Below, one piece after another: positions 1 through 7,770 of a DNA stretch of 63,966 nt. Below the pieces are notes generated by a model, which saw nothing but the letters and a program-made list of their open reading frames with translations, searched no databases and was not told where the DNA came from. Source of the DNA: Bacteriovoracaceae bacterium (GTDB taxonomy: Bacteria > Bdellovibrionota > Bacteriovoracia > Bacteriovoracales > Bacteriovoracaceae); contig JAMPXB010000021.1 in assembly GCA_023701435.1 (NCBI GenBank), positions 1 to 63,966 of the forward strand, in the 5' to 3' direction. Each line of letters opens with the position of its first letter. The first letter of the stretch is position 1. Position numbers and translations under genes: made by a program.

Positions 1-77
1 ATGTCTTGAAGAGAGATGGTTCTCGTTGATCTAGGGTCAGGAACTTTTGAAAAGTAAGGAATGAGAGAACGCAACAT
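1..77 (-). CDS. N-terminal fragment of an IS transposase, runs off the left edge
   Basis: An open frame begins at an ATG at 77 on the minus strand and is still open at base 1. The 25 visible residues begin MLRSLIPYFSKVPDPR and continue STRTISLQD. The F-x-x-V-P-D-P-R start followed by an I-x-L-x-D stretch is what I recall from the N-termini of several DDE transposase groups in which a D-x-L-M-S-G stretch follows. No convincing ribosome binding site precedes the ATG. It points away from holA. Only the first residues are visible, so the family cannot be fixed. Confidence 0.42.
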   Translation of the reverse strand, partial: MLRSLIPYFSKVPDPRSTRTISLQD

Positions 78-318
78 CGATTGAATATTGAGATTTTTTC
101 TTGTTTGGTAGGTCATGGACCTATGAGATCAAAAAATAGTCAAATCGTGAAGGCCAGTAATAAAAGCTGTGGAAAAATAAAATTACGGCCCTGCACAAGA
201 TGGGGAAACTCTACGGCCTATCTACGGACCGGGATTAGCTGCTAAGGCCTTTGTTTTTTGAAGAGTGATGACTGATTCATAGACAGGCCGTCTAATTTTT
301 AGACAGTATGTGATTTTT
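78..318. other. Non-coding stretch, probably the end region of the left-edge IS
   Basis: I see no gene here on either strand. It contains a short palindrome (TAGGTC, ATG, GACCTA at 109-123) and a small hairpin with arms GTCTA/TAGAC near 292-306, just past the holA stop. If the fragment at 1-77 is a transposase start, this stretch would hold its upstream region and terminal repeat. No terminal repeat can be proven with only one end in view. Confidence 0.3.
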
Positions 319-1266
319 TCAGGCCAAAGATCTCAAGTGAGCTTCCTTGATCTCATGCCACAGATGAGATTCTTTTTTCTTACAGAGAAGCTCCCAGCGG
401 TTGTACTTATCTATTTCCTCAACCAGTTCAGAAGCTTTCCAAAGTTTAGAGGTGCTCTGGATATCTTTATCATATTGGGTTAGACGGGGCTTTTTGCCTA
501 AGTAGGAAGGGTCCACCATCTTAATGAGATGAGACTGCATGAAATTGAAAAAACCTCTCATCTTTTCAAAGTCGCCCTGAAGAGAGACCAGCTTCTCGTA
601 AAATTCTTTATGCTTTCTTCTTGCCACTAAAGATGCCAGTTGAAACTGATCCAGCTTCTCAAGAGTCAGAAGCTCTTTAACATCAGTTAAATTAACTTCT
701 CGCGCCTCAGGGTGGTTCAGCTTAATCAAACAGCAGGCGTTATAGAAAGTTCCTAAATTATTATCAAGAGCATCCAATATCCATGTTTTAGCATCATAGC
801 TTAGAGGAAGCCTTAAGTGAGCGCATACAAAGTCCAGGAGCTTATTAAGTTCCCAAAAGCGAGGAGATTCGATGATCAAGGTCCCAATTTTTGCATCCTT
901 GACCAGCTTCTTCCATGCTGTGAGCTCATTTTCAAAACTTAAAAGGATGAATCGACCACTTACTTCAAGATTTGATAAAAGTTCAAGAATGTCGGCCGGA
1001 AGATCATGGGCCTGATGAATAAAAAAACTCTCCGAGTTACCGAACAAGCTTAATGTTTGAAACTCTTCTTCAATCCATGCCTTGGTAACCTCTGAGGCCA
1101 TCTTGTAGTGAATGATTTTGTCTGTCATTCCTCGGGTCAGATAATCTTTTACCAATTTCAAACAAATGGGATCAAAAGTATTCAAAGCAAGAATGCCTTC
1201 AAAAGACCTAAGCGTGTCTCGATTGTATGAATTAAAAAAATCCCAGATCTGCCACTTAGAATGCAT
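319..1266 (-). CDS. holA: DNA polymerase III delta subunit-like protein (HolA)
   Basis: 315 residues, close to the usual HolA length. In this family the delta subunit opens the sliding clamp within the clamp-loader complex. The sequence is divergent: an N-terminal region with the hydrophobic strand GRFILLSF, then an all-helical C-terminal half (FYEKLVSL, MRGFFNFMQSHLIKM) typical of the delta collar domain. The call leans on the neighbour: the gene overlaps lptE by 11 bp, and the lptE-holA pair is conserved in many Gram-negatives. The ATG at 1266 lies inside the 3' end of lptE, suggesting translational coupling. Length, fold pattern and synteny agree, but sequence motifs alone are weak. Confidence 0.68.
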   Translation of the reverse strand: MHSKWQIWDFFNSYNRDTLRSFEGILALNTFDPICLKLVKDYLTRGMTDKIIHYKMASEVTKAWIEEEFQTLSLFGNSESFFIHQAHDLPADILELLSNLEVSGRFILLSFENELTAWKKLVKDAKIGTLIIESPRFWELNKLLDFVCAHLRLPLSYDAKTWILDALDNNLGTFYNACCLIKLNHPEAREVNLTDVKELLTLEKLDQFQLASLVARRKHKEFYEKLVSLQGDFEKMRGFFNFMQSHLIKMVDPSYLGKKPRLTQYDKDIQSTSKLWKASELVEEIDKYNRWELLCKKKESHLWHEIKEAHLRSLA

Positions 1267-1900
1267 AGAAGATCATGTCCCGGACGGAATTAGCGGCCTG
1301 TTCAGAAAGATTCTTTACGATTTTTCTCTGAACACCCAAGTTCTGAGTAGCAATAATCTGAGTTCCTTCTCCGTCCATAACCTCACGGGTGTATTGAATG
1401 CGCAGTGGAATGAGTTCGTTGAAAATAACTTTTGAAGTCATTTTAATCTGATCACCTATTCCCGATTTAAGTAAGGCCAACTCTTCTTCGGTGGGCTTTT
1501 TAATAACGATAATATGCAGGAACAAATGGACGTCAGAAGTACCCGGGATATAGAAATCTTCCCGCTGGGTTCCGATCGCTTCCTTGGCCATTCCCTGGGC
1601 TACCCGTGGATTAGATGGGCGGATCGTTTCCGCAATCTTTTCAGGTGATTTAATGATACCGATCATGACCGCATCAGCATTCTTTTTATAGCCATTAATC
1701 AACTTAAGCCCGCTGAAGCTCGTTAAAAGTCGATATGTTTCCCTGGTAAAGTCCGCATGGACCTCAGACATATTGGAATAATTATAAAACATGGGAACTG
1801 AAAGGCTCTGGATACCGTACTGGGACAAGGGATTGTCCTGCTGTGAAAAACGATAACCACTGCAAGCAGTGAGAAGAAATAAAAGTGTTAACCTTAGCAT
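1256..1900 (-). CDS. lptE: LPS-assembly lipoprotein LptE
   Basis: 214 residues with a lipoprotein signal ending LTAC-S (Cys13) followed by GYRFS, the typical GYxF start of mature LptE. LptE plugs the LptD barrel in the outer membrane and helps deliver LPS to the surface. The C-terminal part has the expected alternating beta pattern and ends in a helix (AANSVRDMIFYAF). It is followed by holA with an 11 bp overlap. The ATG at 1900 directly precedes the signal peptide. A divergent gene starts within about 55 bp, so both promoters must share that short region. Confidence 0.8.
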   Translation of the reverse strand: MLRLTLLFLLTACSGYRFSQQDNPLSQYGIQSLSVPMFYNYSNMSEVHADFTRETYRLLTSFSGLKLINGYKKNADAVMIGIIKSPEKIAETIRPSNPRVAQGMAKEAIGTQREDFYIPGTSDVHLFLHIIVIKKPTEEELALLKSGIGDQIKMTSKVIFNELIPLRIQYTREVMDGEGTQIIATQNLGVQRKIVKNLSEQAANSVRDMIFYAF

Positions 1901-1953
1901 GATTATTCTATATCATGGACAAGGGGGAAGAGCTAGGTTACTCAATACAAATC

Positions 1954-2460
1954 ATGTTCAAAAAAATCGATTTTAAAGGCTTAAATTACAAAGAGTTGGA
2001 GAGATTTGACTCTCATGACTTGAAGCGCGAAAACCTTCATTCTTTCTATCAAACCTTCGATTTCCTTCAACTCATTAAAAAATGGCCAGAGATTGTAGGC
2101 CCCAAATTATCGCCCGTGACCTCACCTCTTAAAATCCAGCACGGCTCACTTTTTGTGATGGCAAAACACGCCAGTTATTCTCACCAGCTGTCCTTTTTAT
2201 CTGAAGAGATTAAGACGGAAATTTTTAAAGTTTTTCCGCAATTAAAGGCCGTTATCAAAAAGTTGGTTTTTCAGACACAGGAAAACTATTTTAATAATGT
2301 TCAGGTTCAGGAAGCTAAAAAAGTCCAGCCGGCTCCAAAACTTCATCCCCAGTCTCCCCAATACAAAATTCTTAAGATGGAAGCGGAGAGATTATTTGCA
2401 GATGTGCCTGATCAAGAACTAAAAGAAATCTTAACTTCTATCTATATTCAGTCTCGTTAG
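1954..2460 (+). CDS. DUF721 (DciA-like) protein
   Basis: About 168 residues. The region around residues 30-95 has the DUF721 layout: a tryptophan-containing helix (LIKKWPEIVG), a turn with P, then strands LKIQHGSLFVMAKHASYSHQLSF and a helix ending VFPQLKAVIKKLVF. DciA proteins of this family load or assist the replicative helicase in bacteria that lack DnaC; that role is inferred here. I chose the ATG at 1954 (MFKKIDF) because the upstream ATG at 1915 adds an unlikely 13-residue leader and sits 14 bp from the divergent lptE start. Neither start has a strong ribosome site. The 3' end overlaps the convergent methyltransferase gene by 30 bp. Confidence 0.62.
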   Translation: MFKKIDFKGLNYKELERFDSHDLKRENLHSFYQTFDFLQLIKKWPEIVGPKLSPVTSPLKIQHGSLFVMAKHASYSHQLSFLSEEIKTEIFKVFPQLKAVIKKLVFQTQENYFNNVQVQEAKKVQPAPKLHPQSPQYKILKMEAERLFADVPDQELKEILTSIYIQSR

Positions 2461-3015
2461 TTCTAAAAAAACCAAACTGCCTTGTTCATGGATTTCACAA
2501 CTAAGACGGGATTGGTGTTTGGCGATCTCTTTTAAAATGGTCTTATTATTTTTTATAACAATGAATGCTTTGCCTTCTGGAGATAAAGAATTCTCAATGG
2601 CCGTAAGTAATATGGGCCAGTTATCCAGAACAAAAGCTCTCGCCTTTTCACGGCGGGAATCTTTATAAGCTTCGCCGTGACCCGGCAGGAAATAGGGAGG
2701 ATTACAAACAATAAGATCATACGAAATGGAAGGATGCCAATTGCCGAAGGAAGTTAATACAATTTCCGCCGGTTGGGTTTCATTCAACTGAGTGCCCACA
2801 TTCATTCGAAGATGTGGTTCATAATCTTCCTGAGCTTCGACTAAGGTCAGCTGCTGTGGTCGTAGAATATTGGCCAGTTCTATGCCAATAACTCCACTTC
2901 CCGCACCTAAATCAAGAAGATGAGAAGCCTTTAAAACTTTTTGTTTCACCCAACTCACTAGCTTGAGAGAGTCTTCATTGAAGCGATAAAAGTCAGGCTG
3001 AGAGTAATCAATCAT
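2431..3015 (-). CDS. SAM-dependent methyltransferase, TrmN6/PrmC-like
   Basis: 194 residues from the ATG at 3015. It carries the class I Rossmann glycine loop LLDLGAGSGVIG and the NPPY tetrapeptide (VCNPPYF) found in enzymes that methylate nitrogen of adenine or glutamine. Length and the NPPYF form resemble TrmN6, which makes m6A37 in tRNA-Val, but the substrate cannot be read from sequence. The start lies inside the previous gene as ATGATTGA (8 bp overlap), indicating translational coupling at the end of the Mla operon. A longer reading from 3072 would add a non-native leader. The 3' end overlaps the convergent DUF721 gene. Confidence 0.72.
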   Translation of the reverse strand: MIDYSQPDFYRFNEDSLKLVSWVKQKVLKASHLLDLGAGSGVIGIELANILRPQQLTLVEAQEDYEPHLRMNVGTQLNETQPAEIVLTSFGNWHPSISYDLIVCNPPYFLPGHGEAYKDSRREKARAFVLDNWPILLTAIENSLSPEGKAFIVIKNNKTILKEIAKHQSRLSCEIHEQGSLVFLELTRLNIDRS

Positions 3016-4138
3016 TAGTGATATGAAAGGTGGCCTTCTCAACCAGATCCTGGCTAATGTCCCCAAGCTCAATTAATTTATACAAGCTCATCATAAAAAG
3101 CTGATGATTGCTTAATTGGGATTTTAAATAAGGCCGTCTTCCAGGAAGAAAACTTTTGCCATGTCTTTTTGAAAACGAATCAGCGAGTTTTTCATTATCC
3201 ATAAGATAAATAAACCAAAGCTGGTCTTCTTTCTCTATCCTCAAAAGTTCCGGATTCATCAAGTCTGATACCAGTGGATCGATATTGATAAATGGCCAGA
3301 ACCAATAGGACTGTTCATTCAAGGGATACTCTTTTAAATCTCTTAATGCCTGGATGCGATTATTCTCCCCCATTCGGGCAACTCGTAAATAATGAACAAG
3401 TGAAGGCGCAAGACTTTCAGTATAAGCAAGTCCAAGGGTGGATTCGACTGAACTGGTATCAACTTCACCGGCAATGTCCAGCAGAGACTGATCATTGTAA
3501 TAATTAAGGAGATAGAGACAGAACAATTCAAAAATACGGCGATCGGCCGGGTGGCGGGAAATTTTGGCAAACAATTGAGAAGCAAAATCAGTGCTAAGTT
3601 TGTGGTAAAAACTCCCCTTAAAATCCGACTGAACCCAGCTCAATCGAGGAGAACGATTAATTATATCTTTCAAAATATTGTCCGAGCGGGCAATGTTTCC
3701 AATCATCAGGTAGAGGTAAGACTTAAGGAGCTTCTCACTTAAAGTATCCTCAGGAATCTCATAAAGAAGATTGATAATCTTATTTTTGACTTTAACGTCA
3801 GTAATCAAATTGAACTGAGAATTTATGATGCCTGATAAAAAGCTCTGAATCTCAAGCTCTTGTTTATTTAAAGGATTGCTTCGGGACATCCACTTCATCC
3901 ATCTTTTGACAGGATGATTTTCGGCCAAATTCAAAAAGCAATCTCTTAACTTAATCAAAAATTTTTCATTCACCACTTCAGGAGGATGAAGGATGATACC
4001 CAATTGATAAGTAACATTATTTAAATCTGAGCAGTTCAACTCATCGATGGTGAATGCACTAACAACTTTAAAACCATTGAGACCGATGGAAGGGCTAAAA
4101 GTAACCTTTTCCAGCAGAATACTGCTCTCTAAAAGCTT
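3008..4138 (-). CDS. Large domain encoded in the -1 frame after the GYF gene; no start codon of its own is evident
   Basis: The frame ending at 3008 stays open upstream past the only plausible start (TTG at 4039) for 33 more codons, back to an in-frame TAA at 4145-4147. These codons translate to protein-like sequence (FSPSIGLNGFKVVSAF, TIDELNCSDLN) running smoothly into the body. There is no ATG or GTG before residue 81 of this extended frame. The open stretch encodes 376 residues, helix-rich with a loop/strand N-terminal part; no known family was recognised. The simplest reading is that it is the C-terminal part of the GYF-domain membrane protein, reached by a -1 shift or RNA slippage at the A10 run (4137-4146), or that one base is missing from the sequence. 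If made separately, it starts at 4039 with 343 residues. Its 3' end overlaps the methyltransferase start. Confidence 0.6.
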   Translation of the reverse strand, partial: KLLESSILLEKVTFSPSIGLNGFKVVSAFTIDELNCSDLNNVTYQLGIILHPPEVVNEKFLIKLRDCFLNLAENHPVKRWMKWMSRSNPLNKQELEIQSFLSGIINSQFNLITDVKVKNKIINLLYEIPEDTLSEKLLKSYLYLMIGNIARSDNILKDIINRSPRLSWVQSDFKGSFYHKLSTDFASQLFAKISRHPADRRIFELFCLYLLNYYNDQSLLDIAGEVDTSSVESTLGLAYTESLAPSLVHYLRVARMGENNRIQALRDLKEYPLNEQSYWFWPFINIDPLVSDLMNPELLRIEKEDQLWFIYLMDNEKLADSFSKRHGKSFLPGRRPYLKSQLSNHQLFMMSLYKLIELGDISQDLVEKATFHITND

Positions 4139-4779
4139 TTTTTTTTATCAGGAAGGACTTCCTGAGCATGGACTTCATTAATAAGACTTATGGGTGCGAA
4201 GGTCATTTCGCCTTGGAAGAAGCTACGAATAATTGATTTTCTAAAATAAACCAGAAGAAAGAGAAAAAGAAATCCAAGGATGCCGATGTATTTAAGGTAA
4301 CTTTGTCTTTTAAGCGGTTTGGTGGGAACTGTCGTTACCGCTGCTTTTACTTTCGATCTGGGACTATTTTTTTTTTTTACTTCCGAAGCGGAAGTTTCCT
4401 GTACACTTGGCGTCTGAATCTGTTCTTTTAAAATCGGTATATCAGAAGCTGGTGTCGCGGCCAAAGGTCCGGATCCCAGCATCGATAGATTAAGTCCACC
4501 TACCATTGTGATATCTTCTCTTTCAACATCAGACGCTCGACCTTGATGTGTAATGACATCCTTGGCCTCACTAATCGGGTTGAAAGTCTGGACCTCGTTA
4601 CCGGTCAGGAAACGGGATACCATGTCATCTTCTCTAATAAAGAACCAATAACCATTGCCACTACAAACTTCATCATCTGGCTTAATTGAACCGTTATTAT
4701 ATAGTTCCAGAACCTTCTCTTTTGAGACGGGACCCAGGATATGATTCGATTTAGTTCTAATCAGCCAATTTTTATCCAT
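4129..4779 (-). CDS. GYF_2-type domain protein with one transmembrane helix
   Basis: 216 residues. Residues 1-55 form a GYF_2-like module (WLIRTKSNHILGPVSKEKV, then an acidic PDDEV and a GYWFFIRE end), a fold that in other bacterial proteins sits in the cytoplasm and binds proline-rich partners. A low-complexity linker follows (about 60-155), with KKKNSP encoded by an A12 run, then one membrane helix (about 161-179, YIGILGFLFLFLLVYF) and a short periplasmic tail ending DKKKSF. The ATG at 4779 follows the mlaD stop by 2 bp, so it is part of the Mla operon. The short tail and the open -1 frame beyond it suggest this is the N-terminal part of a larger protein. Confidence 0.62.
   Translation of the reverse strand: MDKNWLIRTKSNHILGPVSKEKVLELYNNGSIKPDDEVCSGNGYWFFIREDDMVSRFLTGNEVQTFNPISEAKDVITHQGRASDVEREDITMVGGLNLSMLGSGPLAATPASDIPILKEQIQTPSVQETSASEVKKKNSPRSKVKAAVTTVPTKPLKRQSYLKYIGILGFLFLFLLVYFRKSIIRSFFQGEMTFAPISLINEVHAQEVLPDKKKSF
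4137..4146 (-). other. A10 slippery run joining two frames
   Basis: On the minus strand the GYF frame reads GAT AAA AAA AAA AGC TTT TAG. Ten consecutive A residues precede G. A -1 shift here (or one extra A added by RNA polymerase) gives AAA AAG CTT TTA GAG and enters the long downstream frame without meeting a stop. A-AAA-AAA is a known type of -1 slippery heptamer, and A runs of this length are known sites of transcriptional slippage. Without the shift, translation stops three codons later. Confidence 0.6.
4367..4378 (-). repeat. A12 homopolymer inside the GYF gene
   Basis: Twelve A residues on the coding strand encode Lys135-Lys137 plus the start of Asn138. Gain of one base gives an immediate TAG; loss of one base gives a TAA after six further codons. 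It is the second long A run in this gene. Confidence 0.85.
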
Positions 4780-4781
4780 AA

Positions 4782-6185
4782 TTACCGGGCAAATATTCCT
4801 ATTAGTGCAGCAAGATCCTGATCTGTGAATCTTAGACCAGCAGATATTGTCGCACTCTGGTTTCCATCTTTAGAGATTAAATCTTCACCTGCCAATCGGG
4901 CAAATAAAACATTCCAAATTTTTATTTCTGTCATGAGTCGAAGATTTGGTCCTGCATCTTTCTGATAATCAAAAATTTCTGTCCCGAATCTTATACCGTA
5001 GTCTGGAATGTAATAATCAAGTCCTACCCCACCTGTAGATTCAATAAGACCGGCCCTGAGTCCCCAGCGCTGAATTCTTCGACCAATTTGGAAATTGAAT
5101 TTAAAGTCAGACTTATCAACTTTTCTGATCGTGGTTTTGGTTTCAGGTCCACCATTTACGCTGGTATAGGTGTCATTTTCCGTTTCAGTTTCTGGTCCAA
5201 AATCATTGGTGACAATACCAAGTCGGAAAAATCTTTCAGGGGCAGGGTAAATATCGATGTCAAAACGGGTATCGGAACCGGTTCTGGTATTTGCCCCGGT
5301 AGAAAGACCGATATCTGCCTCAATATTGTTAATTCGATTAACCAGACGATTCACACTGGAAAGTGTCTGGGATACTTGATCGACGACGGCATCATCACGA
5401 AGAAGCTTACCGACAGTTCCCTTACCATCTTTTACATCGCCTACAATGATCTTAAGATCTGAAACTGCAGAATCAACCTTATCCAGGATTGGACCAAGTT
5501 TTGCCAGATCTCCCATAAGAGAATCTTTTTGGTAGCGATCAGTTTCATGGGCCAGCTGTGATGAAACGGCTTCGATATCCTGGATGATTTTATTGATTTG
5601 TTCTTCATTGCCGGTAGTAATGCGTTTAAGGCTTGCCGACATATCATTAATATTGGCGACGATTTCCTTAACGATGTTTCTGCCTTCATCATCGCGAAGA
5701 GATTCTTTCACCATGACTGCAATATCTTTAACTTCTTTTAAAACCTGTGAGGCATCTTTTGCTAGACTATCCAGACCCTCCCCGCCTTCGGTGATGATCA
5801 TCGAGCCTTCCGGCATGCGCTCCCCTTGTTGAGTCCCAAGATCCATGTCGATAAATTTATCGCCTAGGAGACCAACGCTTTTAATTTTAAGTTTGGCAGT
5901 GGGGGTAACTTTAATTTTGTCCTGAATTTCAAAAATAATGACGGCTTCTGCATTCTCCAGTTCAATACTTTTGATTCGACCGGCATTTATTCCGGCAACT
6001 TTGATTGGGGTCTTTTCAAAAATCCCCGAAGCATCTTTAAGAGTTGTCTGATAGGCAATATGTTTCCCAAACCCAGATTGGTTTTGAGTAATTTTTAAAG
6101 ACATCACCACTACACTGGCCATTGCCGCTAAGGTCAGGAGTCCTACTTTAAGTGGATTCAAGAATTTTACTCCATGAAAATTCAA
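4782..6185 (-). CDS. mlaD: MCE-family phospholipid-transport protein MlaD with long C-terminal extension
   Basis: 467 residues. One N-terminal membrane helix (about 12-31), then an MCE domain (about 38-120) with the typical SGIFEKTPIKVAGINAGRI and GLLGDKFIDMDLG stretches. A long helical section with coiled-coil character follows (about 130-290). The last 170 residues or so are strand-rich, with alternating polar and hydrophobic residues, ending in a terminal Phe-Ala-Arg. MlaD hexamers dock on MlaEF in the inner membrane and shuttle phospholipid through the periplasm. E. coli MlaD is about 183 residues, so this is much longer; the end resembles an outer-membrane-type beta sheet or barrel (inference). 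It lies 43 bp downstream of mlaF in the same operon. Confidence 0.85.
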   Translation of the reverse strand: MNFHGVKFLNPLKVGLLTLAAMASVVVMSLKITQNQSGFGKHIAYQTTLKDASGIFEKTPIKVAGINAGRIKSIELENAEAVIIFEIQDKIKVTPTAKLKIKSVGLLGDKFIDMDLGTQQGERMPEGSMIITEGGEGLDSLAKDASQVLKEVKDIAVMVKESLRDDEGRNIVKEIVANINDMSASLKRITTGNEEQINKIIQDIEAVSSQLAHETDRYQKDSLMGDLAKLGPILDKVDSAVSDLKIIVGDVKDGKGTVGKLLRDDAVVDQVSQTLSSVNRLVNRINNIEADIGLSTGANTRTGSDTRFDIDIYPAPERFFRLGIVTNDFGPETETENDTYTSVNGGPETKTTIRKVDKSDFKFNFQIGRRIQRWGLRAGLIESTGGVGLDYYIPDYGIRFGTEIFDYQKDAGPNLRLMTEIKIWNVLFARLAGEDLISKDGNQSATISAGLRFTDQDLAALIGIFAR

Positions 6186-6228
6186 TAACTCGAACTATCG
6201 GTTATCTAAAGATGATAAACGATTCCAG

Positions 6229-6972
6229 TTATAACTCAAGGAATCTTCGTATGACAGGATTTTCCGATTTTTTAAAATTTTCTACATCCAAATGCTCAAC
6301 TACTCGGCCCTTCTCCATGAAAACAATATAATCGGAATATTTCAAAGTAGCATGAATATCGTGTGAAATGATGATCGAAGTGAATCCTCGATATTCATTT
6401 TTTCTATGAGTGTCTCTCATTAAATCATAGACCACATGGGTAGTGATAGGATCCAGGCCGGAAGTAGGTTCATCGTACAACATAATATGAGGATCAAGTG
6501 CTAACCCACGGGCGAGGCCGACTCTCTTTCTCATACCACCCGACAATTCAGACGGAAGTCGGGAAGCGGCTTCAGGAGCAATTCCGACTGATTCAAGCAG
6601 GGACATGACTTTGGCTTTGATTTCATCTTCCTTCATTTTGGTAAATTCCCGCAAAGGAAAGGCCACATTTTCAAAGGAGGTCAAAAAATCAAACAGGGCC
6701 GCATATTGGAAAACCATACCGAAATTACGACGGAATTCCCGAAGTTCCAACTCGGTTAATGAGCCGATAACGGTATCTAGAACAATAACTTCGCCTTCAG
6801 TTGGTTCTACCAGACCCAGAATATGTTTCATCAAGGTCGTTTTTCCGGCCCCGGAGAAACCCAGAATAGTAGTGATCTTGCCTTTATGAATACCAAAGTT
6901 AAGATTATTCAAAATAACGGCATCGCCGAACTTTTTTGTGAGTCCCCGGAATTCGACTGAATATTCGCTCAT
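6229..6972 (-). CDS. mlaF: ABC transporter ATPase MlaF
   Basis: 247 residues. Walker A GFSGAGKTT, signature LSGGMRKRVGLARG, Walker B IMLYDEPTSGLDP and the H-loop ISHD are all intact. The LSGGMRKR form of the signature is typical of MlaF/Ttg2A. It drives phospholipid transfer between the inner membrane and the MCE ring with MlaE and MlaD. The ATG at 6972 overlaps the mlaE stop as ATGA. A longer reading from 7035 would duplicate mlaE coding sequence. Confidence 0.92.
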   Translation of the reverse strand: MSEYSVEFRGLTKKFGDAVILNNLNFGIHKGKITTILGFSGAGKTTLMKHILGLVEPTEGEVIVLDTVIGSLTELELREFRRNFGMVFQYAALFDFLTSFENVAFPLREFTKMKEDEIKAKVMSLLESVGIAPEAASRLPSELSGGMRKRVGLARGLALDPHIMLYDEPTSGLDPITTHVVYDLMRDTHRKNEYRGFTSIIISHDIHATLKYSDYIVFMEKGRVVEHLDVENFKKSENPVIRRFLEL

Positions 6973-7766
6973 AGAATTTTTGCCAAGAAGCTGGTTAAGA
7001 AGAAATCTATAACGAGGACAGTAATCATCCCCCACACTACGGCCATGTTGGTGCCTTTCCCAACACCTTCAGCACCGCCAGTAACATTGAATCCATGATA
7101 AGTTCCGATGATGCCAATGAGGTAACCAAAGACCGTGGCCTTAATGAGACCTTCGACAACCATCCCTAGATTCATAAAATCACTAATCTTCGAAGTATAA
7201 AGAATTTCATCAATCTGAATGACTTTTACACCAATCAACCAAGAGCCTCCGTAACCCACCAGAAGAAAAATACCGGACAAAAGAGGCATCGACAGCATCG
7301 CCCCTAAAATTCTCGGGACGGCCAGGTATTGATAAGAATTAATTCCCATAACCTCTAAAGCATCGATTTGCTCAGTCACTTTCATACTGCCAATCTGAGC
7401 TGCCATCGCGGCTCCACAACGTCCGGCCACAACTAACCCGGAAAGAACAGGTGCCAGCTCTTTTGCGAGGGCGATGGTTACAATCGGCCCGATAAAGGAG
7501 TCTGTACTGATTGCTTTCATTCCCAAATAAATCTGGAAAGCAAAAACAGCTCCAGTGAAAATAGAAGTCAGGAAAATAATGAAAACTGATTTATTTCCCA
7601 TGAAATACATTTGATCGAACAGCAATTTGATTCTAAAAGGCGGCTTGAAGGTCCAATAAAGTGTTTTTAGCGTGAAATTAGTAAAGTGTCCCAAGCCATT
7701 AACTTTTGTCAGGACATTTTCCCCAATAGCCGTTATTTGATTTTCTAAAAATCCTTTCGTACTCAT
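6969..7766 (-). CDS. mlaE: ABC transporter permease MlaE
   Basis: 265 residues with five or six membrane segments. The conserved permease core reads GRCGAAMAAQIGSMKVTEQ followed by IDALEVMG, the coupling helix typical of MlaE/YrbE. The end LVIDFFLTSFLAKIL is also characteristic. It forms the inner-membrane part of the Mla system with MlaF and MlaD. It lies 4 bp downstream of alr and its stop overlaps the mlaF start. No mlaB or mlaC homologue is present in this operon. Confidence 0.92.
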   Translation of the reverse strand: MSTKGFLENQITAIGENVLTKVNGLGHFTNFTLKTLYWTFKPPFRIKLLFDQMYFMGNKSVFIIFLTSIFTGAVFAFQIYLGMKAISTDSFIGPIVTIALAKELAPVLSGLVVAGRCGAAMAAQIGSMKVTEQIDALEVMGINSYQYLAVPRILGAMLSMPLLSGIFLLVGYGGSWLIGVKVIQIDEILYTSKISDFMNLGMVVEGLIKATVFGYLIGIIGTYHGFNVTGGAEGVGKGTNMAVVWGMITVLVIDFFLTSFLAKIL

Positions 7767-7770
7767 AGTT

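Noticed and set aside
5088..5832. Open frames on the plus strand across mlaD
   Set aside because: They are shadows of the MCE gene; they lack ribosome sites and recognisable domains.
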